Below, piece by piece: positions 26,222 through 34,439 of a DNA stretch of 64,000 nucleotides. Each line of letters begins with the position of its first letter. Position 1 is the stretch's first letter. The stretch is from Pseudomonadota bacterium. GTDB lineage: Bacteria; Pseudomonadota; Alphaproteobacteria; Rhizobiales; Devosiaceae. The notes below the pieces were generated by a model. That model was not told the DNA's origin. It did no database searches and worked only from the letters and a program-made list of their open reading frames with translations. The position numbers and the translations under genes are program-made. The stretch lies in contig JAEWBN010000002.1 of NCBI GenBank assembly GCA_023391095.1, positions 124,001-188,000 of the forward strand. The letters run 5' to 3'.

Positions 26222-27496
26222 TTAGCGGGCGAGGACGGTGTTGATGTCGGTGCAGAGATCAGCAACCGCCTGGTCCACGTCCTTCTGGCCCAGGGCCACG
26301 GCCTGGACGGCCTTCTGGATCGTGTCGACTTCGAGCTGGCCCATCTGCGGGATGGCTTCGCTCGGATACTGGTAGGCGCGGGCGTCCTGCAGCTGCTCGA
26401 CAAAGAGCGGATACGGGAACTCGGTCCAGGGTTCGCCCTGGGCCAGCGAGATCGAGCCCGGGATAAAGCCGCCGGCGACCGCCAGCTCCTTGAAGGCCTC
26501 GCCATGGGTGGCGAACATGATGAACTGACCGGCAGCTTCCTTGTTCTCCGAAGCGTCCCACATCACCAGCGGCCAGCCGCCGAGGAAGCCGGAGCGGTTG
26601 ACCGGGCCGGCGGGTACCTTGGCGATATCGACCTGATCCAGCCATTCCGGATTTTCGGTTTGCAGGTCGCGATAGAGGCTTGGATGCATGAGGATCATGC
26701 CGTAGCGGCCGTCAAGGAAGCCGCGCTGGAAGGCATCGCCATTCATGCTGGCCGCGTCCGGATGGGTCGAGCCATCGAGCGCGATGCCGGTATAGACGTT
26801 GAGCGCATCGCGGAATTCGGGGCTGTCGAAACCGCAGGTGCCCTCGTCGTTGAGCATGCGCGCGCCATAGCCGAGATAGGCGCTCATGAAATTATGGACG
26901 GTGAAGTAGTCGAGGCTGGTCGAGAGCGCCATGCCGTAGGTGCCATCAGGCGTGCCTTCGGTCAGCTGCTTGGCAGCAGCGCGCAATTCCTCCCAGGTCT
27001 CCGGCGGCGAATTGGGATCAAGCCCGGCCTGTTCGAACAGGTCCTTGCGGTAATAGAGCGCGCGCGTTTCCACCGCGATCGGGGAGGCCCACCACTGGCC
27101 GCCGAGGTTGTAGTAACCCTTGTCGCCCGGCCAGATGTCGGAAGCGACATCGGTGCCATTGGCAGCGTCATAGGCCGCAAAGGCATCGTCGAGCGGCGCC
27201 AGGGCGCCGATGGCCTGGAATTGCGCCACCACATTGTTGCCGAGCATGGACACATCGGGCAGGCCGCCCGTGGTCAGGGCCGTGACGAGGCGCTGCTGCT
27301 GCTCGGACCACGGCACAATCTCCATGACGACATCAACGCCTTCATGGCTGGCCTCGAAAGCCTCGATAATGGCTTCCCAGGCGGCAATGTCATTGGGGTT
27401 GGTGGAGAACTGCCAGAAGGTGACCGTCTGAGCGAAAGCAGGAGCGGTCAGGGTGAGTGAGGCGAGCGCCGTCGCCGCGAGCAGGATGTGCCGCAT
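26222..27496 (-). CDS. Carbohydrate ABC transporter substrate-binding protein (family 1)
   Basis: Periplasmic sugar-binding protein of 424 residues with a Sec signal peptide (MRHILLAATALASLTLTAPA, cleavage after AFA). Family features include VTFWQFSTNPNDIAAWEAII, NLGGQWWASPIAVETRALYY, FLGGWPLVMW and a Trp-rich binding core. A GGGAGGAA site precedes the ATG at 27496. First gene of the transport/catabolic operon, downstream of the lacI gene. Ligand unknown, probably a sugar or polyol. Confidence 0.93.
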   Translation of the reverse strand: MRHILLAATALASLTLTAPAFAQTVTFWQFSTNPNDIAAWEAIIEAFEASHEGVDVVMEIVPWSEQQQRLVTALTTGGLPDVSMLGNNVVAQFQAIGALAPLDDAFAAYDAANGTDVASDIWPGDKGYYNLGGQWWASPIAVETRALYYRKDLFEQAGLDPNSPPETWEELRAAAKQLTEGTPDGTYGMALSTSLDYFTVHNFMSAYLGYGARMLNDEGTCGFDSPEFRDALNVYTGIALDGSTHPDAASMNGDAFQRGFLDGRYGMILMHPSLYRDLQTENPEWLDQVDIAKVPAGPVNRSGFLGGWPLVMWDASENKEAAGQFIMFATHGEAFKELAVAGGFIPGSISLAQGEPWTEFPYPLFVEQLQDARAYQYPSEAIPQMGQLEVDTIQKAVQAVALGQKDVDQAVADLCTDINTVLAR

Positions 27497-27553
27497 AAAA
27501 TTCCTCCCATGTGAACTCGGCGTTGCGAGACTGCGCCAAACTTGCTTATGACG

Positions 27554-27575
27554 CATATGTCATCGTTGACATATG
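27554..27575. promoter_or_regulatory. 9-bp inverted repeat, candidate LacI-family operator
   Basis: CATATGTCA at 27554-27562 and TGACATATG at 27567-27575 form a perfect dyad with a TCGT centre, in the 107-nt gap between the lacI stop and the binding-protein start. A second short dyad TAACGGTTA follows at 27576-27584. The position is right for repression of the transport operon by the neighbouring LacI-type protein. Confidence 0.55.
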
Positions 27576-27603
27576 TAACGGTTAACACGCAGCGGCGGGT
27601 GTG

Positions 27604-28671
27604 TCAAACGGTCGCTGCGGCGGGTGCCGGCCCGGTGGAATGGCGGATCACGAGGGTGCTGGGGAGAACGATTTCATGCTGGGTTTTGGCGCTCTCGATG
27701 GCTTCCAGCGCCATGTGGAAAGCCTGTGCGCCCAGCATGGAGAGCGGTTGCGCCACGGTGGTCAGTTCGGGCGAGAGGTAGCTCGCAAGGGTATCATCGA
27801 ACCCGACCACCGAAATGTCATGCGGCACGCGCTTGCCGGCGCGGTAGAGCGCATGCAGCACCCCCGCCGCAAGGATGTCGCAGGTGGCAAAGATCGCTGT
27901 CGGCGGCTCGGCCAGGGCCATCAGCGCCTCGGCATGGTCCCGGCCCTCCTTGCCCGTATTGCTCCCGTCGAGGTCGTAATAGGTGCCCAGACGAATCCAG
28001 TCTTCGTTGGTGGACAAGTCATGAGCAGCCATTCCGTCGCGATAGGCCGCGAGGCGATCTTCCTCCACCGATCGGTTGCGGGCAGCGTCGCGGGGATAAA
28101 GGGCCGTATCCCCGCCCACAAAGGCGATGGCGCGGTGCCCAAGGCCCACCAGGTGATCGATGGCTGCCCGCGCCCCGACATAATTGTCGACCCGCACGCA
28201 GCTTGCCGTAGCGGTGGACGAGCGCTCGATCTCGATGGCCGGAATACCGGCGCGCTCGAGCAGGGCGAGATTGTCCGGATGCACCGCCGTGCAGAAGAGG
28301 ACAGCGTCGACGCGTTGGGCGATGAAATTCTCGATGCCGATGCGCTCCTGCTCGGCGCTGCCGCCATGATTGAACATGACGGTGCGGTAGCCCGCCGAAA
28401 CGGCGGCAAGTTCAACGGCGTGGGCGACGCCGACAAAGAACGGGTTGACCGTGATCGCAGTGAGCATGAGGCCGATGGTCTGGCTGCGCCGCGTGCGCAG
28501 GCCCTGCGCCAGGACATTGGGGCGGTACTGGGTGGCTTCGACGGCCGCCAGCACTTTCTCGCGTGCTTCTTCGGAAATATAGCCGCGTTGCTTGAGGACC
28601 CGGTTGACGGTGGCAGTGGATACGCCCGCCAGGCGGGCCACTTCGATCAATGTCGCGCTTCGTCGGCTCAC
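27604..28671 (-). CDS. LacI family transcriptional regulator
   Basis: Regulator of 355 residues. N-terminal LacI helix-turn-helix and hinge (TLIEVARLAGVSTATVNRVL, YISEEAREKVLAAVEATQYRPNVLAQGLR) is followed by a periplasmic-binding-protein-like effector domain (TIGLMLTAITVNPFFVGVAHAV; VGFDDTLASYLSPELTTVAQP). The start is GTG at 28671 after a GAGGGG site; the nearby ATG at 28676 runs into an immediate stop. Upstream of, and in the same direction as, the sugar ABC operon. Confidence 0.93.
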   Translation of the reverse strand: MSRRSATLIEVARLAGVSTATVNRVLKQRGYISEEAREKVLAAVEATQYRPNVLAQGLRTRRSQTIGLMLTAITVNPFFVGVAHAVELAAVSAGYRTVMFNHGGSAEQERIGIENFIAQRVDAVLFCTAVHPDNLALLERAGIPAIEIERSSTATASCVRVDNYVGARAAIDHLVGLGHRAIAFVGGDTALYPRDAARNRSVEEDRLAAYRDGMAAHDLSTNEDWIRLGTYYDLDGSNTGKEGRDHAEALMALAEPPTAIFATCDILAAGVLHALYRAGKRVPHDISVVGFDDTLASYLSPELTTVAQPLSMLGAQAFHMALEAIESAKTQHEIVLPSTLVIRHSTGPAPAAATV

Positions 28672-28879
28672 CGCATGCCCCTCGCTAGCCCATATGACTT
28701 ACGGACGGCGCGCCTGCCTGTCCAGTGCGCCGGAACCGCCCGGCGACAGGCAGAGGACATGTATCCCGGAACAGAGTTAGTCTTTCCGAACCGGGAATGA
28801 TCGCTTTGGCCTTGGGTGACCCCTCGCTATGGGCTATGCGGACGTTCCGTCGTCGCGCCGGCCGCAAAGGATCGAACCC

Positions 28880-29701
28880 ATGCCGTTTCCGCCCGATCTT
28901 CTCTACTTTGCCCTGGCGGTCGCAGCCGCAGGCGTGGCAGGCGGCCTGATCGCGGGCCTTCTGGGCGTGGGCGGCGGGATCGTGATCGTGCCGGTGCTGT
29001 TCACTGTCCTCGAAGCGGTGGGCACGGACCCCGAAATTGCCATCAAGGTCGCGGTTGCAACCTCGCTCGCCACGATTGTGCTGACCTCGCTCAGTTCCGC
29101 CCGCAGCCATCATAGTCGTGGTGCGGTGGACTACACCCTGCTCAAACTCTGGAGCGTACCCGTCGTCTTGGGCGTGATCTTGGGCACCATGGTCGCCGGG
29201 ATCGCGCCCGGCCGCGTGCTCACGGCCGTCTTCGGCACCGTCGCACTGCTTGTGGCGCTCAACATGATCCTTCGTCGCAACGCCAAGCCAATTGCCGACG
29301 GCTTTCCCAATGCCATCCTGCGAAGTTTCTACGGCGTGGTGATCGGCTTTATCTCCGCGCTCATGGGCATTGGCGGCGGCTCGCTCAGCGTGCCCATCAT
29401 GTCCGCTTATGGCTATGACATGCGCAAGGCCGTCGGCACGGCGTCTGCCATCGGCTTCTGCATCGCCATCCCCGGCATGCTGGGCTATATCGCTGCCGGC
29501 TGGAATGCGGAGGGCCTGCCGCCCTGGTCGCTGGGCTACATCAACCTCCTGGCCTTTGCCGCTGTTGCGCCGTTGACCGTGCTGTTCGCGCCGGTTGGCG
29601 CGCGCATTGCTCATGCGGTCCCGCAGTCGACACTGCGCACCGCCTTTGCGGTATTTCTCGTGGCGACGTCCATCCGCATGTTCTGGAGCCTTCTGGGCTA
29701 A
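28880..29701 (+). CDS. TSUP family membrane protein (second copy)
   Basis: Membrane protein of 273 residues, TSUP family, with the two half-repeat motifs LIAGLLGVGGGIVIVPVLF and ALMGIGGGSLSVPIMSAYG. It is a clear paralogue of 16237-17049: long runs such as GLLGVGGGIVIVPV and AVGTASAIG-type segments are shared, and the ending TAFAVFLVATSIRM parallels the other copy. The start is ATG 28880; an in-frame ATG at 28829 lacks support. Its stop overlaps the end of pcaB by 4 nt in convergent orientation. Substrate unknown; a link to aromatic acids is speculative. Confidence 0.88.
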   Translation: MPFPPDLLYFALAVAAAGVAGGLIAGLLGVGGGIVIVPVLFTVLEAVGTDPEIAIKVAVATSLATIVLTSLSSARSHHSRGAVDYTLLKLWSVPVVLGVILGTMVAGIAPGRVLTAVFGTVALLVALNMILRRNAKPIADGFPNAILRSFYGVVIGFISALMGIGGGSLSVPIMSAYGYDMRKAVGTASAIGFCIAIPGMLGYIAAGWNAEGLPPWSLGYINLLAFAAVAPLTVLFAPVGARIAHAVPQSTLRTAFAVFLVATSIRMFWSLLG

Positions 29702-30726
29702 GGCAGACGCAACTGGCCGAGAAGCGCCTGGCAGAGCCGGAGCGACGCGCCGGTCTGCACCAGCAGGGTGGGCAGGGTCAGCCATTCCAGCGTCCAGGCT
29801 GCGCCGGAGCGCTCATATTCATGCACCATGGCCTGCTGCAATGTGCCCGCGAGGCCCGCATTGGACCGGGCCAAAGCCACAACAACTTCGGCGCGCACCG
29901 GATTGGATTTATGCGCCATGGCCGACGAGCCGCCGCCGCCTTCGAGGCGCAGGGCCGCAACCTCATTCTGGGCAAGGAGGGCTATGTCCATGCCGATCTT
30001 GCCCAGGCTGCCCGACACCAGCGCCAGCGCATTGCCCAGCCCCACAATCGGGTCGCGGGTCGTGTGCCAGGGCGAAGCCATGCCCAGATCGAGTTTTCGC
30101 GCCAGACCCGCAGCGATGGCGTCGCCATGACCATCAAAGCTCGCGCGATCGCCGACCGGCCCGCCCAGTTGCACCACAAGCAGGCTCCGCCGCATTCCAC
30201 GCAGAGAGTTGGCATGCCTTTGTAGGGGCTCAGACCAGCTCGTGAGCTTTTGGTCCCAGGTGGTGGGGAGGGCGGCCTGCATGCGCGTATGGGCCATGAG
30301 GCTCTGCCCCGCCCAGTCCTGCGCGAGTGTATCGAGCTGTCCCAGCAGTGCCGAAAGCCTGATGTCATAGACGTCGAGGACACGCGCGACCTGCAGCATC
30401 AGCGCCGTGTCGATCACATCCTGGCTGGTTGCGCCCCGGTGCAATGCGCTCCGGTGCGGCTCGGGCAGATTGATCCGAAGCTGACGGACCAGTTCCGGCA
30501 CCACCACACCGTCGCGCGCCATGCCCACTTCCAGCGCCGCCCAGTCCGGAACAAAAGCGTCGATGGCTGCCCCGATGGCCACAGCGGCCTCGGGCGCGAT
30601 CCAGCCTGCATCGGCGCTGACCTCGGCAAGGGCCCGTTCGAAGGCCAGCATGGCCTCAAGCTGTTTGGCGTCGGACAGGAGGGCCTCGACCTCGGCGTCG
30701 CCAGCCAGTGCGGAAAGGAGGGTCAT
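29698..30726 (-). CDS. pcaB: 3-carboxy-cis,cis-muconate cycloisomerase
   Basis: Fumarase/aspartase-superfamily cycloisomerase of 342 residues. It lactonises 3-carboxy-cis,cis-muconate to 4-carboxymuconolactone in the protocatechuate branch. The superfamily signature is present as GSSAMAHKSNPVRAEVVVAL, and the N-terminal region FERALAEVSADAGWI and HRGATSQDVIDTALMLQ are typical. Last gene of the pcaDCHGB operon. Somewhat shorter than many PcaB proteins at the C-terminus but all core helices seem present. Confidence 0.93.
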   Translation of the reverse strand: MTLLSALAGDAEVEALLSDAKQLEAMLAFERALAEVSADAGWIAPEAAVAIGAAIDAFVPDWAALEVGMARDGVVVPELVRQLRINLPEPHRSALHRGATSQDVIDTALMLQVARVLDVYDIRLSALLGQLDTLAQDWAGQSLMAHTRMQAALPTTWDQKLTSWSEPLQRHANSLRGMRRSLLVVQLGGPVGDRASFDGHGDAIAAGLARKLDLGMASPWHTTRDPIVGLGNALALVSGSLGKIGMDIALLAQNEVAALRLEGGGGSSAMAHKSNPVRAEVVVALARSNAGLAGTLQQAMVHEYERSGAAWTLEWLTLPTLLVQTGASLRLCQALLGQLRLP

Positions 30727-30788
30727 GGTGGTCCCTTCAGGATTGCCGCGAACTTGTAGCTTGCCGCTTCACGGGAGCGCCAGCGCGA

Positions 30789-31394
30789 TCAGATATCGAA
30801 AAAGACTGTTTCCCGGTCGCCCTGCAGGTGGATGTCGAGCGTGTAGGTCGAGCCGTCCTTCTGCGCGATCAGCGTCTCGCGCCGCCGCGGGTCCATGATC
30901 TTGTTGAGCACGAAGTCTGCGCCGTTGGCCTCGGCTTCATCCGAAAAATAGAGGCGCGTCTGCAATCCGATATTGATGCCACGCGCGACGATCCAGAGCG
31001 AGACATGCGGCGCCTGCGGCTTGCCATCGGGCCCGATGACGCGGCCGGGCTTGATGGTTTCAAACCGATAGCTGCCATCGGGCTGCGTCGGCTGGCGGCC
31101 CCAGCCGCTGAAAAGGGCGCGCGTTTCGGCGGTGGGGAAATTGCCGTCCGCATCGGCTTGCCAGAGCTCGATCACGGCATCGCCGACAGGCGCGCCGGAG
31201 CCATCAAGCACGCGCCCGGCCAGCGTGATGCGTTCCCCCTGGGTGTCGGCCGTCACCATGGTCGCGCCGAGATCGGCATCGATAACCCCGGTAATGCCGC
31301 AGAAATTCGGCGTCAGTCCGATATGAACATAGGGACCCGCTGTCTGCGACGGCGATTCCTTGAGGCTGGGTGTGGGATGGAGCGTCAGCATCAA
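30789..31394 (-). CDS. pcaG: Protocatechuate 3,4-dioxygenase alpha subunit
   Basis: Alpha subunit of the intradiol ring-cleavage dioxygenase, 201 residues. Family segments: SQTAGPYVHIGLTPNF, AVIELWQADADGNF, PGRVIGPDGKPQAPHVSLWI and TRLYFSDEAEAN. As usual for PcaG it lacks the iron ligands, which are supplied by PcaH. The ATG overlaps the pcaH stop by 4 nt, which suits stoichiometric synthesis. Confidence 0.95.
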   Translation of the reverse strand: MMLTLHPTPSLKESPSQTAGPYVHIGLTPNFCGITGVIDADLGATMVTADTQGERITLAGRVLDGSGAPVGDAVIELWQADADGNFPTAETRALFSGWGRQPTQPDGSYRFETIKPGRVIGPDGKPQAPHVSLWIVARGINIGLQTRLYFSDEAEANGADFVLNKIMDPRRRETLIAQKDGSTYTLDIHLQGDRETVFFDI

Positions 31395-32137
31395 TTGCCC
31401 TCCAGCTTGTTCTCGAACAGGGTCGAGCGGCGGCCGCGCAAGACAATGTCGAAGCGGTAGGCCAGCGCATCCATGGGCGTGGTGTTGAGCCGGTCGAGCC
31501 TTGCCGTCAACTGCTCGATCGCAGCGTCATCATTGATGGTCCGCACGATCGGGCACTGGCGGATCATCGGATCGCCCTCGAAATACATCTGCGTGATCAG
31601 CCTTTGGGCAAAGGCGTGGCCGAAAATGGAGAAATGGATATGGGCCGGTCGCCAGTCATTGCCGCCATTGGGCCAGGGATAGGCACCGGGCTTGATGGTG
31701 CGGAAGTGGTAAAAACCGTTCTCGTCAGTGATCGAACGGCCGAAACCACCGAAATTGGGGTCGAGCGCGGCAAGATACCCTTCCTTCTTGTGGCGGTAAC
31801 GCCCGCCTGCATTGGCCTGCCAATATTCCACCAGCGCATTGGGCACCGGCCGGGCGTTTTCATCCAGCACCTGCCCATAAACTACGAGGCGCTGGCCGAT
31901 GGCTTCCGTCCCATCCTGGCTGAAATTGCGGATAAGATCGTTGTCGAGCGCACCGATGATTTCGTGCCCGAAAGTCGGGCCGCTCATTTCCGACCGGGTG
32001 GGGCCGAGCGAGAGCAGGCTATGGCGCGGTGCGCGAAGGGTTGAGCTTTTGTAGGCTGGCGTATGGGCCGGCGGATGCCAGGCGCGGTCGCGCTGAAACA
32101 GCAAGCCATCGTCGCCGGGAAGGGTAATGCCGCTCAT
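31391..32137 (-). CDS. pcaH: Protocatechuate 3,4-dioxygenase beta subunit
   Basis: Catalytic beta subunit, 248 residues; carries the non-haem Fe(III). Ligand candidates match the family: Tyr114 (GGRYRHKKEGY), Tyr153 (PGAYPWPNGG), His166 and His168 (WRPAHIHFS). The N-terminal extension with RAPRHSLLSL is standard for PcaH. It cleaves protocatechuate to 3-carboxy-cis,cis-muconate. It overlaps both neighbours by 4 nt. Confidence 0.96.
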   Translation of the reverse strand: MSGITLPGDDGLLFQRDRAWHPPAHTPAYKSSTLRAPRHSLLSLGPTRSEMSGPTFGHEIIGALDNDLIRNFSQDGTEAIGQRLVVYGQVLDENARPVPNALVEYWQANAGGRYRHKKEGYLAALDPNFGGFGRSITDENGFYHFRTIKPGAYPWPNGGNDWRPAHIHFSIFGHAFAQRLITQMYFEGDPMIRQCPIVRTINDDAAIEQLTARLDRLNTTPMDALAYRFDIVLRGRRSTLFENKLEGN

Positions 32138-32520
32138 TGCTCTGCCTCCTTGCGCTTGGCCAGTTCCTGCTTGGCGATCTTGAACGCACTATTAGCCGCG
32201 GGCACGCCAGCATAGACCGCCACATGCATCAAGGCTTCCTGGATATCTTGGGGCGTGGCGCCGGTCTGCGCAGTGGCGCGCACATGCATGGCAAATTCCT
32301 CCTCGTGCCCCAGCGCTGCCAGAAGCGCCAGGGTGATCATGGAGCGTTCGCGTTTGCTCAGACCCGGGCGCGACCAGACCGACCCCCAGGCGCCCTCCGT
32401 AATGAAGGTCTGGAACACATCGTCGAAATCGGTCTTGTGCGCGGTGGCCCCATCGACATGACTGTCGCCCAGAACGGCGCGCCGGGTGGCCATGCCACGA
32501 TCAAAAAGCGTGTCAGCCAT
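32134..32520 (-). CDS. pcaC: 4-carboxymuconolactone decarboxylase
   Basis: Small decarboxylase of 128 residues that forms 3-oxoadipate enol-lactone. Landmarks: FDRGMATRRAVLGDSHVDGA, WSRPGLSKRERSMITLALLA, the EFAMHVRATAQTGATPQDI segment with the catalytic-region Glu/His and VAVYAGVPAANSAF. Start at 32520 overlaps the pcaD end by 8 nt; a frame extension upstream to 32577 is inside pcaD. Confidence 0.95.
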   Translation of the reverse strand: MADTLFDRGMATRRAVLGDSHVDGATAHKTDFDDVFQTFITEGAWGSVWSRPGLSKRERSMITLALLAALGHEEEFAMHVRATAQTGATPQDIQEALMHVAVYAGVPAANSAFKIAKQELAKRKEAEQ

Positions 32521-33307
32521 GGCCGACCTCCGTGAAAAAGTCGTCGAGCAGGCTGGCAAGTGCCTCGGGATGCTCAATGGAAGGAATATGCCCGATCCCC
32601 TCGATCAGCGCGAAGCGGGCATCGGGAATGGCATTGGCGCAGGTCCGCACCAGCTCGGGCGGCGTGGCCCGATCCTGGGTTCCGGCGACCACCAGCACCG
32701 GCAGGGCGATGGACCCAATGCGCGCGCTGAGATCGGTGTCGCGCAGCGTGGCGCAGGTTGCGGCATAGCCATCGCGGTCGCAGCGCAGAAACATGTTGCG
32801 CCAGCCGGCGAGGGCCTCGGGCGCCTCGCGCTGAAAGCGGGGGCTAAACCAGCGCTCCATGATCGCGTCGGCAATGGCGGCGGTGCCGCCCGCGCGGACA
32901 GCCTCCATGCGCTGGGCCCAGAGCGCGGCGTCGCCAACCTTGGGGGCGGTGTTGCAAAGCGCCATGCCGACGAACCGCTCCGGCGCGCGAAGGGCCAGGC
33001 CCTGTCCGATCAGTCCGCCAATCGAGATACCCGCAAAGCCGGCGCGCGCCATGCCGACATGGTCCATGAGGCCAAGGACATCCTCGAGATGGTCATCGAG
33101 ACTATACTCGCCAGCGGCAACATCGCTGAGACCATGGCCGCGCTTGTCATAGGACAGAATGCGGTAGCGACCAGCCAGCCGCTCGGCCACCGCCTTCCAG
33201 ATGCGGGCGTCCGTGCCCAGCGAATTGGCCAGGACGAGCGCCGGGGCATTTTCCGGCCCGGCCAGCTGATAGTGCAGCAAAACGCCGTTGATGCGTGCAA
33301 ACAACAT
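32513..33307 (-). CDS. pcaD: 3-oxoadipate enol-lactonase
   Basis: Alpha/beta hydrolase of 264 residues that opens 3-oxoadipate enol-lactone to 3-oxoadipate. The nucleophile elbow is GISIGG (Ser about 95), acid residue in VVAGTQDRATPP and catalytic His in IEGIGHIPSIEHPE. First gene of pcaDCHGB, the gene order known from Agrobacterium and Sinorhizobium. Transcription starts from the region shared with divergent pcaQ, which carries a PcaQ-type box. Confidence 0.94.
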   Translation of the reverse strand: MLFARINGVLLHYQLAGPENAPALVLANSLGTDARIWKAVAERLAGRYRILSYDKRGHGLSDVAAGEYSLDDHLEDVLGLMDHVGMARAGFAGISIGGLIGQGLALRAPERFVGMALCNTAPKVGDAALWAQRMEAVRAGGTAAIADAIMERWFSPRFQREAPEALAGWRNMFLRCDRDGYAATCATLRDTDLSARIGSIALPVLVVAGTQDRATPPELVRTCANAIPDARFALIEGIGHIPSIEHPEALASLLDDFFTEVGHG

Positions 33308-33376
33308 GATCGCCCCTCTTGGCCGGATTTAAGAGCCGCACGGCCCGCAAGTAAAATGATTAGTTCTGGCCCCGGC

Positions 33377-33392
33377 ATAACCTAGGGGCTAT
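33377..33392. promoter_or_regulatory. PcaQ-type box, pcaD-pcaQ intergenic region
   Basis: ATAACCTAGGGGCTAT. The PcaQ site described in Sinorhizobium meliloti is ATAACC-N4-GGTTAA, and this is ATAACC-N4-GGCTAT. It lies in the 147-nt gap between divergent pcaD (start 33307) and pcaQ (start 33455). An extra ATAACC half-site lies at 33440-33445. Confidence 0.75.
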
Positions 33393-33454
33393 GCATTTGC
33401 GCATATTCGGCCAAAAATCGGCTCCTTTTGAGCCAAGTGATAACCGGAGTGCTT

Positions 33455-34390
33455 ATGTCGCAGCGCATAATCGACCCTCGCCTTCGTCTCCGGCACATTG
33501 CCTGCTTCCTCGAAGTCGCCCGCCTGCGGAGCATGGCCGGCGCTGCCGATGCCCTCAATATCAGCCAGCCGGCGGCCACCAAGACCATCCAGGAACTGGA
33601 AAGCCTGCTGGGCGGCAAGCTGCTTGACCGCAGCAAGCGGCGCCTGGCGCTGACACCCTTCGGGGAAACCTTTTTTCGCTATGCCTCGACCAGCCTGACC
33701 GCCCTGCGCCAGGGGATCGAGGTGGCGCGACAGGATTCGCAGACCCAGGTGCTGCGCATCGGCGCATTGCCGACGGTCTCGGTGCGCATTCTCCCCGGCG
33801 CGGTTCAGGCCTTTTCGCAAAGCGGTGCCGATGTCGGCACGCGCATCATTACCGGCCCCAACGGATACCTGCTCTCGCTCCTGCGCACGGGCGACGTTGA
33901 TCTGGTGATCGGCCGCATGGCGGAGCCAGAGGCCATGCTGGGCCTTTCCTTCGAACACCTTTATTCCGAGCGCGTGGTTTGGGCAGTGCGACCCGGCCAC
34001 CCGCTTCTGTCGGAAGACGTCTTCAATCTGGGGATGACCGAAAGCTATCAACTCCTGATGCCGACCCCGGATTCGGTCATTCGTGCGGCAGTCGACAGGC
34101 TGCTGCTCGCCCACGGCGTTTCGGCAGCCAGCGGCGTCATCGAGACCGTTTCCAACGCCTTTGGGCGTTCTTATGTGCGCCAGACCGACGCCATCTGGAT
34201 CATTTCCGAGGGCGTGGTTGCCAAGGATGTCAGCGAAGGCCAGCTGGCCCTTCTGCCCGTCGATGCGCAGGAAACGCTCGGCCCCGTTGGCTTTACGACG
34301 AGGGCCGATGCCGTGCCGGCGCTGGCCACCATGAGCTTCATGCAAGCCGTGCGCGAGGTTGCGGCCGGTGTGCGGGAGCAGATGCGCTAG
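33455..34390 (+). CDS. pcaQ: LysR family activator of the pca operon
   Basis: LysR-type regulator of 311 residues. The N-terminal helix-turn-helix covers about residues 8-66 (RLRHIACFLEVARLRSMAGA, NISQPAATKTIQELE, SKRRLALTPFGETF), followed by a substrate-binding domain. Start at ATG 33455 with GGAG at 33446-33449. Divergent from pcaD with the box between them, as in rhizobia, where PcaQ responds to 3-carboxy-cis,cis-muconate and its lactone. Confidence 0.92.
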   Translation: MSQRIIDPRLRLRHIACFLEVARLRSMAGAADALNISQPAATKTIQELESLLGGKLLDRSKRRLALTPFGETFFRYASTSLTALRQGIEVARQDSQTQVLRIGALPTVSVRILPGAVQAFSQSGADVGTRIITGPNGYLLSLLRTGDVDLVIGRMAEPEAMLGLSFEHLYSERVVWAVRPGHPLLSEDVFNLGMTESYQLLMPTPDSVIRAAVDRLLLAHGVSAASGVIETVSNAFGRSYVRQTDAIWIISEGVVAKDVSEGQLALLPVDAQETLGPVGFTTRADAVPALATMSFMQAVREVAAGVREQMR

Positions 34391-34403
34391 GCCCGAAGGG
34401 CCC

Positions 34404-34432
34404 GAGGCGGGGACGGCATTGCGCCGCCCCCA
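34404..34432. terminator. Weak GC-rich hairpin between converging genes
   Basis: Imperfect stem GGGGaCGGC / GCCGCCCC around 34404-34432 in the 49-nt gap between the pcaQ stop and the stop of the MetE-like gene. No T-run is seen, so termination activity is uncertain. Confidence 0.35.
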
Positions 34433-34439
34433 AACACTT

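Noticed and set aside
34404..34432. Strong bidirectional terminator between pcaQ and the MetE-like gene
   Set aside because: The stem is imperfect and lacks a T-run on either side, so only a weak call is kept.
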